A stretch of 64,000 nucleotides of DNA from Streptomonospora nanhaiensis (GTDB taxonomy: Bacteria > Actinomycetota > Actinomycetes > Streptosporangiales > Streptosporangiaceae), in contig NZ_CP113264.1 of the NCBI RefSeq assembly GCF_026642255.1, forward strand, positions 186,001 through 250,000. Reading direction: 5' to 3'. The position numbers were made by a program, and so were the translations under genes. How positions within the stretch are numbered: the first letter of the stretch is position 1; each line of letters opens with the position of its first letter. Below the pieces are notes generated by a model, which worked only from the letters and a program-made list of their open reading frames with translations, ran no database searches and was not told the DNA's origin. This document shows, piece by piece, positions 43,200 to 53,933 of this stretch.

Positions 43200-44062
43200 C
43201 CGCGACCCGCGAGAGGAACGCGTCCCCGGGCGCCCGGCCGCGGCCCCGCCGCGCACCCCTGGCCAGGCGGTTCTGGGCCAGGCTGTCCCGCAACAGCGCG
43301 TTCCGCACCCTCGGGCCGTTCGTGCCCGTCGTGGCCCTGTGGTGGCTGGTCGCCGAGGCCGGCGTCTTCCCGGACGCCTTCTTCGTCGGCCCCGACAGGG
43401 TCGTCGCCGAGGTCGGCGACCTGCTCCGCAAGGGCATCCTGCCCGGCTACCTGTCCGACTCCCTGACCCGGCTCGGCTACGGCGTCGGGTTCGGCCTCCT
43501 CATCGGCCTGCCGATGGGGTTCCTGACCGCGATGTCCCTGAGGGTCCGCAAGGCCGTCTGGCCGATCCTGCTGTTCTTCCAGGCCATCGCGGACATCGCC
43601 TGGCTGCCGATCGTGATCGTGTGGTTCGGCTTCAGCCTGACCTCCGTCACCTTCGTCATCGTGTACACGATCGTCTTCCCGCTCATGCTCAGCGTGGTGG
43701 CGGGGGTCGAGCAGGTGCCGGGCGAGCTGGTCCGCGCGGCCCGCAGCCTGGGCGCCGGCCGTGTCCGGGTGTTCGTGGAGGTCATCCTCCCCGGGGCGCT
43801 GCCCGCGGTCGCGAGCGGTGTCCGCACCGGGCTCGGCTACGGATGGCGCGCGCTCGTGGCCGCGGAGATCATCGTGGGCACCAGCGGTATCGGATTCATG
43901 ATGTTCGACGCCCGCAGGGTCGGCGACGTCAGCCAGGTCTTCCTCGGCATGATCGTGCTCGGGGTCCTCTGGTACATGCTCGACGCGCTCATCCTGGCGC
44001 CGTTCGAGAAGGCCACCGTCGAACGGTGGGGGATGGTGCGAAGCATGGAGGGTGACGGATGA
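43196..44062 (+). CDS. NitT/TauT-type ABC permease 2
   Basis: A 288-aa paralog of permease 1, with coupling loop RAARSLGAGRVRVFVEVILPGALPAVASGVRTGLGYGWRALVAAE and a shared C-terminal ERWGM. The ATG overlaps the previous stop by 4 bp. Two distinct permeases suggest a heterodimeric channel, whereas most NitT/TauT importers use a homodimer. Confidence 0.92.
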   Translation: MTATRERNASPGARPRPRRAPLARRFWARLSRNSAFRTLGPFVPVVALWWLVAEAGVFPDAFFVGPDRVVAEVGDLLRKGILPGYLSDSLTRLGYGVGFGLLIGLPMGFLTAMSLRVRKAVWPILLFFQAIADIAWLPIVIVWFGFSLTSVTFVIVYTIVFPLMLSVVAGVEQVPGELVRAARSLGAGRVRVFVEVILPGALPAVASGVRTGLGYGWRALVAAEIIVGTSGIGFMMFDARRVGDVSQVFLGMIVLGVLWYMLDALILAPFEKATVERWGMVRSMEGDG

Positions 44063-44877
44063 CCGCACTGGTGATCGAGAACCTGAACAAGGTCTACACC
44101 GACGCCTACTCGGGGGAGGAGGTCACCGCGATCGGCGACGTGTCCTTCACCGTGGAGCGCGGTGAGTTCGTCTCCGTCCTCGGCCCCAGCGGCTGTGGCA
44201 AGACCACGGTCCTGAACACCGTCGCGGGCTTCGTCGAGCCCACCGGCGGCGTGGTCGAGGTGGACGGGAGCCCGGTCTCCGCCCCGGGGCCCGACCGGGG
44301 GGTGGTGTTCCAGAGCCACGCCCTCTTCCCGTGGAAGACCGTGCTCGGCAACGCCGTGTTCGGCCTGCGCATGAAGGGCGTGCCGCGCGCCGAGCGCGAG
44401 CGCCGGGGCCGGGAGTACCTGGAGCTGGTCGGGCTGGGCGGGTTCGAGCGCAAGTACCCGCACGAGCTGTCCGGCGGCATGCAGCAGCGGCTCGGCGTCG
44501 CCCGGGTCCTCGCGAACGAGCCCGCGGTGATGCTCATGGACGAGCCGTTCGCGAGCATCGACGCGCAGACCCGGCGCAGGCTCCAGGAGGACCTGACCCG
44601 GATCTTCGAGGAGCGGAGGCCGACGGTGTTCTTCGTGACACACGACATCGACGAGGCGGTGTTCCTCTCCGACCGGGTGGTGGTCCTCTCCGGAAGGCCG
44701 AGCACGGTCCAGGAGATCGTCACGGTGGACCTCCCCCGTCCGCGCACCTGGCGCGAGGCGGTGGACCTCCCGGAGTTCCGGGACAAGGTCGCCCGGATCA
44801 ACGACCTGCTCTCCGGCGGGGCCGGGACGGGGGGTGGGGCCCGTGTCGACTCGGACAGCCCCGTCGACGTGGTCTAG
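44059..44877 (+). CDS. NitT/TauT-type ABC transporter ATPase
   Basis: A 272-aa ATPase: Walker A GPSGCGKTT, Q-loop FQSHALFPWKT, signature LSGGMQQRLGVAR, Walker B AVMLMDEPFASID and switch His in FVTHDIDEAV. GGAGG precedes the ATG, which overlaps the permease stop by 4 bp. It energises the importer encoded just upstream. Confidence 0.94.
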   Translation: MTALVIENLNKVYTDAYSGEEVTAIGDVSFTVERGEFVSVLGPSGCGKTTVLNTVAGFVEPTGGVVEVDGSPVSAPGPDRGVVFQSHALFPWKTVLGNAVFGLRMKGVPRAERERRGREYLELVGLGGFERKYPHELSGGMQQRLGVARVLANEPAVMLMDEPFASIDAQTRRRLQEDLTRIFEERRPTVFFVTHDIDEAVFLSDRVVVLSGRPSTVQEIVTVDLPRPRTWREAVDLPEFRDKVARINDLLSGGAGTGGGARVDSDSPVDVV

Positions 44878-45199
44878 GGCCCTCAGGAGCGCGACCCTGC
44901 GCAGGATCGCCGTGGTGGTCCTGGCGGTGCTCCTCTACCAGGGGTGGCTCGGGTTCCAGGCGATCGGCAAGGCCGAGCCGGGGCTGGGGGACGCCCCCGA
45001 CGAGCGCGGCAGGTTCGACGTGGACGTGGTCCTCGGGTTCGTGCCCGAGCGGTACCACATCCTCCAGCTCCAGAACCACGGGCGCATCGCGGGCACCGAC
45101 GACACCGTCGTCCACCTGCGCGGCGTCTCGCCCGCGGGGGTGGACGCCCTGGCGCGCGAGTACTGGATCGAAGCCCTGGTCGCCCCCGAGCCCGAGTAG
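44843..45199 (+). CDS. Small single-pass membrane protein next to ABC importer
   Basis: A 118-aa protein of unknown function. A basic N-terminus is followed by one helix (RRIAVVVLAVLLYQGWLGFQAI) and an extracytoplasmic domain of about 75 residues with no Cys. The GTG at 44843 lies inside the ATPase 3' end with GGGGTGGGG before it. The overlap suggests co-translation with the importer, perhaps as an accessory protein. No family recognised. Confidence 0.65.
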   Translation: MSTRTAPSTWSRALRSATLRRIAVVVLAVLLYQGWLGFQAIGKAEPGLGDAPDERGRFDVDVVLGFVPERYHILQLQNHGRIAGTDDTVVHLRGVSPAGVDALAREYWIEALVAPEPE

Positions 45200-45453
45200 G
45201 CCCCCGCGAACCGCCGGCGCCGTCCACGCCGGCGGCTCCGGCGGGCGGGGACCGGCGGCCCCGGCCCGCCCCGACCACAACCACATCGACGTCGAGAGAC
45301 ACCCGGCACCCGCGGCGGTACCGGGCTCCCAGTGGACCGCTGTCGCGGGGGCTCCCCCCTCGGCGGTGCCCCGGGGACCACCCGTCCAGAACCAGAGACC
45401 GAGTCCACACCCCACGCCGGCGGCCACCCGCCGGCCGCAGAGTCGGAGGAGCC

Positions 45454-46203
45454 ATGGAAGGCCAGCAGCCGGGCCCCGCAGGGAGCCGGGGCGACGCGCA
45501 CCGCCCCCGCACGGTCGTCGTCGTCGGCGGCACGAGCGGTATCGGCGCGGCGATAGCGGAGCGGTTCGTCGAGCGCGGCGACCGGGTCGCCGTCGGCGGA
45601 CTGCGGGCCGGCGACGCCCCGCCGGCGCTCCGGGGGGGTGCCGCGGTCACCGAGGTCGACGTGACCGGCGGCGACGCCCTGGAGGACTACCTGGGCGGGT
45701 TCCCGGAGATCGACGCGCTGGTCAACGCGGTCGGGATCATCCGGCGCGGCGACGAGTTCGACCCGGCCGTGTTCGCGCGCGTCGTGGAGGTCAACCTGAC
45801 GTCCGTGATGCGCTCGTGCGTGGCGGCCCGCCCGGCGCTGGCCGCCTCGGGCGGGTGCGTGGTCAACATCGCGTCGATGCTGAGCTACTTCGGCGGACCG
45901 CTGGTGCCCGGCTACAGCGCGAGCAAGGGCGGCATCTCGCAGCTCACGCGGTCGCTCGCCGTCGCGTGGGCGCCGGAGGGCATCCGCGTCAACGCGGTCG
46001 CGCCGGGGTGGATCAGCACCGACCTGACCGCCGGGATCCGCGAGAACGACGAGGCCCAGGCGCGCATCCTCGACCGGACGCCGATGGGCCGCTGGGGGCG
46101 TCCGAGCGAGGTCGCGGGCGCCGTGGACTTCCTGTGCGGACCCGACGCCGGGTTCGTGACGGGCGCGGTCGTGCCCGTGGACGGGGGGTACCTGGCGGCC
46201 TGA
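45454..46203 (+). CDS. Short-chain dehydrogenase/reductase (SDR)
   Basis: A 249-aa classical SDR: cofactor motif GGTSGIG near the N-terminus, NAVGI (NAG-type), catalytic Ser in NIASMLSYFGG, and YSASKGG for the active-site Tyr and Lys. The C-terminal GRPSEVAGAVDFLCGPDAGFVTGAVVPVDGGY is standard. It uses NAD(P)H to oxidise or reduce a small alcohol or ketone. A GGAGGA site precedes the ATG. Its position between an ABC importer and a cupin dioxygenase suggests catabolism of the imported compound. Confidence 0.93.
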   Translation: MEGQQPGPAGSRGDAHRPRTVVVVGGTSGIGAAIAERFVERGDRVAVGGLRAGDAPPALRGGAAVTEVDVTGGDALEDYLGGFPEIDALVNAVGIIRRGDEFDPAVFARVVEVNLTSVMRSCVAARPALAASGGCVVNIASMLSYFGGPLVPGYSASKGGISQLTRSLAVAWAPEGIRVNAVAPGWISTDLTAGIRENDEAQARILDRTPMGRWGRPSEVAGAVDFLCGPDAGFVTGAVVPVDGGYLAA

Positions 46204-46523
46204 CCGGGAACGGGCGCCCACCGGGCCACGGCCCACCGCCCCTACCGGCCGCACAGGTCACACAGGCCCCACAAGACCACCCACCGGATCGCGGGCGCAC
46301 GCGCCCGCGCCCCACGGGGCGGCGCGGCCCCGCGACCGCGCCCCACAGACGCCCTGGGGAGCTCCCACCGTCACCGGTCACCCGGTGGGGCGGGGCGGAC
46401 AGCTCCTCAGGTGCCTTCCACGAAGGAAGAACGGCAGGCGCCGCGACCAGGCGCAGCAGAGCAGGACCGGCCACACCGAGCCGCGCCGGCCCCAGGGCCG
46501 GACGGCACAGCAGGGAGGACACC
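46204..46523. other. Gap between SDR and cupin genes
   Basis: A 320-bp GC-rich gap with several short inverted repeats and no supported coding region; ORFs crossing it are frame extensions of the neighbours. Confidence 0.4.
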
Positions 46524-47039
46524 GTGTCACCGAACGCCGCATCCGCCAACGAGCCCGTGCGCATCGCACCGTCGCCGGGCATCCCCGCCGAGATCGCGAT
46601 CCCCGCGGTCCCCGAGGACCCGCGCATGTGGGTCCCGCAGGCGCCGAACGTCTGGTTCCGTCCGCTGATGCTCAACACCGTCACGGGCCAGTGGTGCAAC
46701 CTGCTCAAGGTCACCGCGTCCGGGATCGTGTCCCGGCACCGGCACCCCGGGGCCGTGTTCGGCTACGTCATCGAGGGCAAGTGGCACTACCACGAGCACC
46801 CCTGGGTGGCCGAGGCCGGGCACTTCGTGTACGAGCCGCCGGGCGAGATCCACACGCTCGCGGTCCCCGAGGACTGCGACCACATGGTCACGTTCTTCAA
46901 CATCAGCGGGGCCATGGTCTACGTGGACGACGACGGCGTCCAGACCGGCTACGAGGACGTGTTCACCAAGATCGAGATGGCCCGCGCGCACTACGAGAGC
47001 GTGGGACTGGGCAACGTCGTCGACGACCTGATCCGCTGA
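46524..47039 (+). CDS. Cupin dioxygenase, 2,4'-dihydroxyacetophenone dioxygenase family
   Basis: A 171-aa single-cupin protein. The first cupin motif SRHRHPGAVFGYVIEGKWHYHEHPW supplies the metal His residues and the Glu; the second is YEPPGEIHTLAV. The upstream RMWVPQAPNVWFRPLMLNTVTGQW is characteristic of the 2,4'-dihydroxyacetophenone dioxygenase group, which cleaves a C-C bond beside a ketone. With the SDR it could oxidise an alcohol to a ketone, then cleave it. The GTG start at 46524 has GGGAGGA upstream. Confidence 0.85.
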   Translation: MSPNAASANEPVRIAPSPGIPAEIAIPAVPEDPRMWVPQAPNVWFRPLMLNTVTGQWCNLLKVTASGIVSRHRHPGAVFGYVIEGKWHYHEHPWVAEAGHFVYEPPGEIHTLAVPEDCDHMVTFFNISGAMVYVDDDGVQTGYEDVFTKIEMARAHYESVGLGNVVDDLIR

Positions 47040-47053
47040 CCGCGCGGCAGGGC

Positions 47054-47084
47054 CCCCCGCCGCCGCCCGGGGGCGCGGCGGGGG
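47054..47084. terminator. Hairpin between convergent cupin and lpdA genes
   Basis: Perfect 10-bp arms CCCCCGCCGC/GCGGCGGGGG with an 11-nt loop between the two stop codons. Confidence 0.6.
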
Positions 47085-47100
47085 ACCTCCGCGGGCGGGG

Positions 47101-48507
<1,407 letters not shown>

Positions 48508-48685
48508 GACGGGATCTCCTTGAGTGTGTTTGTGACGCACCCAGCGCAGACGGCTTGCCCGGGGTGTCCGATTGCCGAACGCCAGCCTAGTCGCGTGAGG
48601 CCACCGGGTGTGTGACCAGGTCGGGACCGGTCGGGCGTTCGGGCGTCGCGGCTGGTCACAGGGGTGCCCCGGGGGTTTCCGCCCG

Positions 48686-49651
48686 TCAGGCGCGGGGTGC
48701 GGGGCCTTCGGCGCCGGCGAGCTCCCCGCCCGCGGGGGTCGCGGCGGAGCCGTCCTCGGCGCCGGTGGCGGCGGATTTCCCGGACCGCTCCCCGGCGGTC
48801 CCGGCGGCCTCGGCCGCCCTCGCGGCCTCCTCGGCCCTGGCCAGGCGCATCTGCTTGACGACCGGGACGAACGCCATCACGAAGACGATCGCGAGCGTGA
48901 CCCACAGGGCGTACCTGTCCACCGCCAGGACGATGTCCACCCCGGTCTGCCCCGCCGCGTAGCCGACGCCGGCGACCGTGGCCGTCAGGAGCAGCGCGCC
49001 GAGGGCGTCCAGCAGCAGGAAGGTCCGCAGGCGCATGCCGGTCCAGCCCGCGACGACGTAGACGAAGAGGGCGGGCACGCCCGGGAGGTAGGAGAGCGGC
49101 ATCGCGGCCCGGATGATCCAGGGGTTCATGTCCTCGGCGCGGTCCGCGAACCGCTGCGCCTTGTCGCCCTGGGCGATGAGGTCGACGAAGCCCCGGCCCC
49201 AGCGCCTGCCCACCCACCAGAAGAGCCAGTCGACCTTGACCTTGCCGACGACGCCCGCGAGCACCACGAGCCACAGGGGGATCTCCCCGATGCGGGCGAA
49301 GGCCGAGGCCGCGCCGATCGCCGCGTTGCTGCCGGTCACGAACGCGAGGCCGACGGGGTGTTCGGCGATCAGGAAGGGCTTCAGCGGGGTCAGCGCCATG
49401 AAGAACAGGGGGATCGCGACGACCGTGAACAGCAGGGCCTTGTCCTGGCGGGTCGCCTTGCCCTTCCAGGGCTTCATGGCCCGCAGGACCTCCATCGCCT
49501 CCTCCTGCTTGCGCTCCTTCTCGATCTGCTCGGCGGTTCTGCCGTCGGCCTCGTCGGAACCCGCGCCGGGGGTCGCGTCAGGGGCTCCCGCCGCCGTGCC
49601 GGGGGCGGGGCGGTCCGGGTTCCCGGAGGTGTGCTTCTGCGTGGTCGCCAT
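48686..49651 (-). CDS. DedA/VTT-type membrane protein
   Basis: A 321-aa membrane protein. After a hydrophilic leader come about six helices with [40 protein letters not shown] and [23 protein letters not shown], resembling the DedA/VTT domain with its Gly and Arg residues. The family takes part in membrane homeostasis, including lipid-carrier flipping in some members. The C-terminal 45 residues are Ala/Gly/Glu-rich. The long frame to 50149 is an artefact of high GC. Confidence 0.8.
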   Translation of the reverse strand: MATTQKHTSGNPDRPAPGTAAGAPDATPGAGSDEADGRTAEQIEKERKQEEAMEVLRAMKPWKGKATRQDKALLFTVVAIPLFFMALTPLKPFLIAEHPVGLAFVTGSNAAIGAASAFARIGEIPLWLVVLAGVVGKVKVDWLFWWVGRRWGRGFVDLIAQGDKAQRFADRAEDMNPWIIRAAMPLSYLPGVPALFVYVVAGWTGMRLRTFLLLDALGALLLTATVAGVGYAAGQTGVDIVLAVDRYALWVTLAIVFVMAFVPVVKQMRLARAEEAARAAEAAGTAGERSGKSAATGAEDGSAATPAGGELAGAEGPAPRA

Positions 49652-49846
49652 GGACCAAGGATCCCCTGCCGGACGGTCGGCCCGGAAGTCGTAGGAGTCA
49701 CGGCGTCCGTGTGAGAGCTGCAACCGGTCGCCGATGACAAGTGTCATGTGCGGTACCGGGTCCCGCCGGCGGTCGCGGACACCGCGATGAGTTTCGCCCG
49801 TCCGGCGGGTCCGTACCAGCGGTGTCGACGACAGCAGGAGGAGCAC

Positions 49847-49966
49847 ATGCCGCAGTTGCTGAGGGTCCAGAACTTCGACGCCCCGGCCGACGGGATCGGC
49901 GCCGGCGAGCGCCGGGGACCCGGGCCGGCCACGGGTCGCGGCCCTCGGGCCCGTGGCGGTCGCCCT
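49847..49966 (+). pseudogene. N-terminal remnant of a DHFR/RibD-like reductase gene
   Basis: An AGGAGGAG site is followed by an ATG and the residues MPQLLRVQNFDAPADGIGAGE, which closely resemble the start of actinobacterial dihydrofolate-reductase-family proteins (LRVQNFSVSLDGYGAGE type). After about 21 residues the frame becomes Arg/Gly/Pro low-complexity and runs into the 3' end of the convergent 630-aa gene. The body of the enzyme is missing, so it appears to be a truncated remnant. Confidence 0.5.
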
Positions 49967-51858
49967 CAGCGCTCGGGCGGCGTGGGCCACTTCCAGCCGG
50001 GAGCCCACGACCAGCTGTCCGAGACGCCCGGGGGCATCGGCGGCAGCAGGTGCGCGCCCGGCGGGCGGCGGGAGCCGTCCTGCTCGGACGGGGCCCCGTC
50101 CCCGTCCCCGACAGGGTCCGGGGCGGGCGGCGGCGGGTCGGCGGCCCACCCGAACGGCTCGGATCCGTCGCGGGCCCCGGCCGGTTCCGGGCCGTCGGGG
50201 GCGCCGTCGTACGAGGAGCCGTTGCGGAACCCGAAGCGGTCGCCCTCGCCCGGCTCGAACCGGTCGGCGGACTCGTCGCGCAGCCCCAGTTCGTCACGGG
50301 CCCCGGGCGGGTCTACGGGCACGCCGCCGCCGAAACCGCCCGTGCGCCCCTGCGGCGCCTCCCACGGGTCGGACGAGGTCGGCGTGCTCGGCGGCGAACC
50401 GAACAGCGGGTCGTCGTCCCCCCCGTGGTCGGGTTCCGGGGAGGACGCGCGGCCGTAGTCGTCGCGGAACTCCGGCGGCAGCTCCCACCGGTCCTCCGAA
50501 GGGGGAGCGGACGCGGACGACGGGTCCCCGGGCCGGAGCGGCTCCCCGCCTCCGAAGGGGGCCGCGTCCCCGGCAGGGACGTCCGCCCGCGCCGGGCGGT
50601 CGTCGGCGTCCCCGCCCGCGGTTCCGGCGGGGTCGGCGGCGCCCGTGGCGAAGGGGTCCTCCCGCAGGCTCTCCGGGTCCAGGGCGGCGAACGCCGCCGA
50701 CATCGGTCCGGAGTCCACCTCGGCGTAGTGAGCGGCCACCCCGAAATGGCGCGGGGGCCTGCGGTGCGTGCCGGTGTCCTCGTTCTCGATCGGCGGCGCC
50801 AGCGGGTGGCGCACCGACCCCGCGGGGTGCATCCGCGCCCACCAGGCCGCCGCCTCGTCGTGGCGCAGCTCCGCCACGACCTCCAGCGAGCCGGGGATGT
50901 GCGGGTGCCTGCGCCCCGCCCTCCACGAGTGCGTGAGCGTCTGGGGCTCCAGGACCAGCACGCGTTCGCCGTCGACCACCGGGATGTCGCCGGGCAGGGC
51001 CTCGTTGCCGACCCACTCGCCGTTGCCGCCGACCAGGTCCCACTCGCCGCGCACGACGTCCGCGAGGGGGTCGGCGGGGGTGTCCAGGCACGCGGAGGTC
51101 CACCGCGGGTCGGGCCGGGTGCCGGGGACGAGGCGGCCCTCCTTGCCGATGAGCGCGTCCGCGAGGAGGGTGTGCAGCTGGAAGTTGTCGCCGATGCCGT
51201 CGAAGCGCACCCGGAAGCCGCGCCACGAGGCGCGGTCGAGCACGAGCACGGTGTCGGCCTCGGCCATCCGCAGGAGTTCGCTCACCTCGGCGAACTCGGT
51301 GAGCTGGGTGGAGAGGGCCCGGGTGATCTGGCTGAGCCCGTCCAGGGCGCTGGTGTCGGCGCGCACGGCGGCGCGCACCCCGGGGTCGCCGAGCATGGCC
51401 TTGGCCGCCAGGCCGTAGCGGAGGGAGGTCCACCAGCCGACGGTGGCCAGGGGCGCGTTGTCGCCGAGGACCTCCTCGACGCGCTGCTCCTCGGGTTCGG
51501 ACACGTCGGCGGGGGCGGGGAGGGGGCCGCCGCCGGTCTTGTCCCAGGCGTGCATGAACGCCACCGCGGCCTGACCGTAACTTCCGAGCTGTCGGAGTAC
51601 CTCCAGTCCCACCTCTCCCGCGGGGGCGCCGGACTCGACCAGGGCCCCCGCCAGGACGGAGAGGTCGGCGGCGATGCCCGCGACCCGTTCGGAGTCGCCG
51701 AGCACGGGGGCGAGCGCCTCCAGTGCGATCGCGAGTTCTTCCTTGGACACCTGCGAGGACAGCCGGAACACGTCGTGCACGGCTGCCGGGAACCCGGGTG
51801 CCTGGCTGGCGGCGGTGTCGAGCACCCGTTGGAACGCGGCGCGGAACTCATCAGTCAC
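49966..51858 (-). CDS. 630-aa actinobacterial protein of unknown function
   Basis: A large soluble protein. The first ~360 residues look folded: an Ala/Leu-rich helical part with VTDEFRAAFQRVLDTAASQAPGF, then blocks with WRGFRVRFDGIGDNFQLHTLLADALIG and TLTHSWRAGRRHPHIPGSLEVVAELRHDEAAAWWARM. The last ~270 are disordered, rich in Pro, Gly, Asp and Ser, and end in a Trp-rich WSWAPGWKWPTPPE. No catalytic motif recognised. The GTG start at 51858 has GAAGGA upstream. Codon pattern over the whole length supports a real gene. Confidence 0.75.
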   Translation of the reverse strand: MTDEFRAAFQRVLDTAASQAPGFPAAVHDVFRLSSQVSKEELAIALEALAPVLGDSERVAGIAADLSVLAGALVESGAPAGEVGLEVLRQLGSYGQAAVAFMHAWDKTGGGPLPAPADVSEPEEQRVEEVLGDNAPLATVGWWTSLRYGLAAKAMLGDPGVRAAVRADTSALDGLSQITRALSTQLTEFAEVSELLRMAEADTVLVLDRASWRGFRVRFDGIGDNFQLHTLLADALIGKEGRLVPGTRPDPRWTSACLDTPADPLADVVRGEWDLVGGNGEWVGNEALPGDIPVVDGERVLVLEPQTLTHSWRAGRRHPHIPGSLEVVAELRHDEAAAWWARMHPAGSVRHPLAPPIENEDTGTHRRPPRHFGVAAHYAEVDSGPMSAAFAALDPESLREDPFATGAADPAGTAGGDADDRPARADVPAGDAAPFGGGEPLRPGDPSSASAPPSEDRWELPPEFRDDYGRASSPEPDHGGDDDPLFGSPPSTPTSSDPWEAPQGRTGGFGGGVPVDPPGARDELGLRDESADRFEPGEGDRFGFRNGSSYDGAPDGPEPAGARDGSEPFGWAADPPPPAPDPVGDGDGAPSEQDGSRRPPGAHLLPPMPPGVSDSWSWAPGWKWPTPPER

Positions 51859-52046
51859 CCGTGAATCCTTCCATACCCGCACGTTGTGTCCGTGGTCGCC
51901 CACGTGCGTTGATAGCGGACTTCCCGGCCCGTCCCCGCTGGTTCGTGCGGCGGTCGCGCGGTGTCCGCCCGGATCGGAGGCGGGGCTCCCCGGCCGGGTC
52001 CGTTCGGAGGCCGCAGGGGGGTCGCGCGGAGGGTGTTCGGAGGCAC

Positions 52047-53162
52047 TCAGGCCGTCGGGGCGAACCGCACCTCGTGCCCGCCCCGGTCCGCGGCGAGGAA
52101 CCGCAGCATCCGCAGCCCCTCCGCCTCCACCTCGTCGCGGTCGGCCCCGCTGATCGGGGCGAACGGGACCACCTCGACGGCGGCGTTCCGACCGGTCCGC
52201 ACGACCTTCCAGGAGGCGCGCACCTCCCCGTCGACCAGCACGGTCGCGGGCGGCATCCCGTTGCGGGAGGTGAGCCGCCCGAGGTCCTCGTCGGAGACGA
52301 CCCGGCTGCGGTCGGCGTGCCCGCGCAGCAGGTTGTCGAAGTCGTACAGCAGGCGGACCGGCGCGGAGGTGTCCCCGTCGGGGCGCGGGGCGTCGGGGAG
52401 GTCGAACAGCTCCTTGCCGTCCTCCCCCCGCAGGACCACGAGCCTGTCGCGCAGGCGGTCGAACACCTCGCCCAGCCGGGTCAGCCCGGACCACGCCTGC
52501 GCGTCCATCACCCCGGCGGGTCCGAACGCGGCCAGGTAGCGCAGCACCATCCCCTCCGGGTCCGGCGCGGCGTCCATGGGCAGCCCCGTCCAGGTGTCGG
52601 CGGGTGCGAGCACGGCCGGGCCGGAGGCGCCCCACACGCCGCGCGGCGGGATCTGGAGCACGGGCAGGCGGGCCTTGACGACCTGTGCCAGGTGGGCGCC
52701 CTCCACATCCGGCCACCGCTCGTTGAGCCGGGCGCCGAGCGCGCGCAGGTCGAGCGGGGCGCGGGTGAGGATCTCGTACCCGGCCGCCGCGACCTCGTCG
52801 GGGTCCAGCCCCCGTGCGGCCCGGCCGTGCGTGCTGTGCGCGAGCACCCGGTCGACGCCGGGTTGGACGGTCGGGCGGAGGAACCGGCAGTCCTCGGGGG
52901 TGACCAGGTGGAGGGTGCCGCGCATGAGCGTGACGCGGACGAGCGCGCCGTCGGTGAGGAGGCGGCCGACCGTCTCGGGGGCCAGGCCCTCGATCCGGTT
53001 CTCCAGCCCGGCGTACCAGGTGTGGGTGGTCTGCGCCTGGAGCCCGGCGAGGCGGGTGACCACGTCGGTGACCGGCAGGTCCACCCGCCGCAGGAGGAGC
53101 TGGCGGTCCAGGGTGGCGCGGTTGAGCGCCCGCCGGGAGATGACGGTGCGGGTGGTGGCCAT
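52047..53162 (-). CDS. Winged-helix DNA-binding domain protein (HTH_42/AlkX type)
   Basis: A 371-aa protein with the family opening RRALNRATLDRQLLLRR, then RLAGLQAQTTHTWYAGLENRIEGL and VRVTLMRGTLHLVTPEDC. The C-terminal FAPISGADRDEVEAEGLRMLRFL is also typical. The family has three winged-helix units; members related to the glycosylase AlkX/YcaQ unhook DNA crosslinks, but the catalytic QxQ motif of those enzymes is not clear here. Divergent from the GNAT gene by 81 bp. Confidence 0.85.
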   Translation of the reverse strand: MATTRTVISRRALNRATLDRQLLLRRVDLPVTDVVTRLAGLQAQTTHTWYAGLENRIEGLAPETVGRLLTDGALVRVTLMRGTLHLVTPEDCRFLRPTVQPGVDRVLAHSTHGRAARGLDPDEVAAAGYEILTRAPLDLRALGARLNERWPDVEGAHLAQVVKARLPVLQIPPRGVWGASGPAVLAPADTWTGLPMDAAPDPEGMVLRYLAAFGPAGVMDAQAWSGLTRLGEVFDRLRDRLVVLRGEDGKELFDLPDAPRPDGDTSAPVRLLYDFDNLLRGHADRSRVVSDEDLGRLTSRNGMPPATVLVDGEVRASWKVVRTGRNAAVEVVPFAPISGADRDEVEAEGLRMLRFLAADRGGHEVRFAPTA

Positions 53163-53243
53163 CGCTCGGCTCCTCCGGGATCCGGTTGGTGGTCGAACAC
53201 TACAATCCGGCACGGACACACCGGTCGGAGCAGGGGAGGGCGC

Positions 53244-53840
53244 ATGTCGTGGACCGAGAGGTCGAGGGTGCGGCTGGAGAACGGGCACGTGTCGCTCACG
53301 CCGGTCGTGGAGGCCGACAGGGCGGGGTGGCGCGCGCAGGCGCTCGACCCCGACATCTGGACGTACTTCGTGACCAGGGTGGACGACGAGGCGGGCTTCG
53401 AGGAGTTCTTCGACTCCTACCTGGCCGCGAGCGACGCCGGCAGGCGTACGACGTTCACGGTCACCGACCTGGCGAGCGGACGCGTGGCGGGCAGCATGAG
53501 CTACGGCAACCTCGCGGAGAAGGACCTGCGCCTGGAGGTCGGCAGTTCGTGGCTGGGCCGCGACTTCCGCGGCCGGGGCGTGAACCACTGGGCGAAGTTC
53601 CTGCTCATGCGGCACGCGTTCGAGGGGATGGGCGCGGAGCGGGTGGAGTTCAAGACCGACGTGCTCAACGAGCGGGCCCGCCGGGGCCTGCGCGCGGTCG
53701 GCGCGACGGAGGAGGGCGTGCTGCGCTCGTACAACGTCATGCCGGGCGGGCGGCGCCGCGACGCCGTGTACTACTCGGTGCTGCGCGCCGAGTGGCCGGA
53801 CGTGCGGGCCCGCCTGGAGGGGGGACCGCGCACCCGGTAG
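53244..53840 (+). CDS. GNAT-family N-acetyltransferase (RimJ/RimL-like)
   Basis: A 198-aa acetyltransferase. LEVGSSWLGRDFRGRGVNHWAKFLLMRHAFEGMGAERVEFKTDVLNERARRGLRAVGATEEGVLR contains the acetyl-CoA loop (DFRGRGVN) and the RimJ/RimL-type NERARRGLRAVGA block. It transfers acetyl groups to a protein N-terminus or small amine. GGGAGGG precedes the ATG. A strong hairpin follows. Confidence 0.92.
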   Translation: MSWTERSRVRLENGHVSLTPVVEADRAGWRAQALDPDIWTYFVTRVDDEAGFEEFFDSYLAASDAGRRTTFTVTDLASGRVAGSMSYGNLAEKDLRLEVGSSWLGRDFRGRGVNHWAKFLLMRHAFEGMGAERVEFKTDVLNERARRGLRAVGATEEGVLRSYNVMPGGRRRDAVYYSVLRAEWPDVRARLEGGPRTR

Positions 53841-53878
53841 GCCCTGCGGCCCGCGGCTCCCGCCGACCCCGCGCACGC

Positions 53879-53912
53879 GGCGGCGGCGCGGACCGGGGTC
53901 CGCGCCGCCGCC
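53879..53912. terminator. Hairpin between convergent GNAT and tctA genes
   Basis: Perfect 16-bp arms at 53879-53894 and 53897-53912 with a GG loop. Confidence 0.8.
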
Positions 53913-53933
53913 TTGCGAGGGGTCGGGGAGGGG

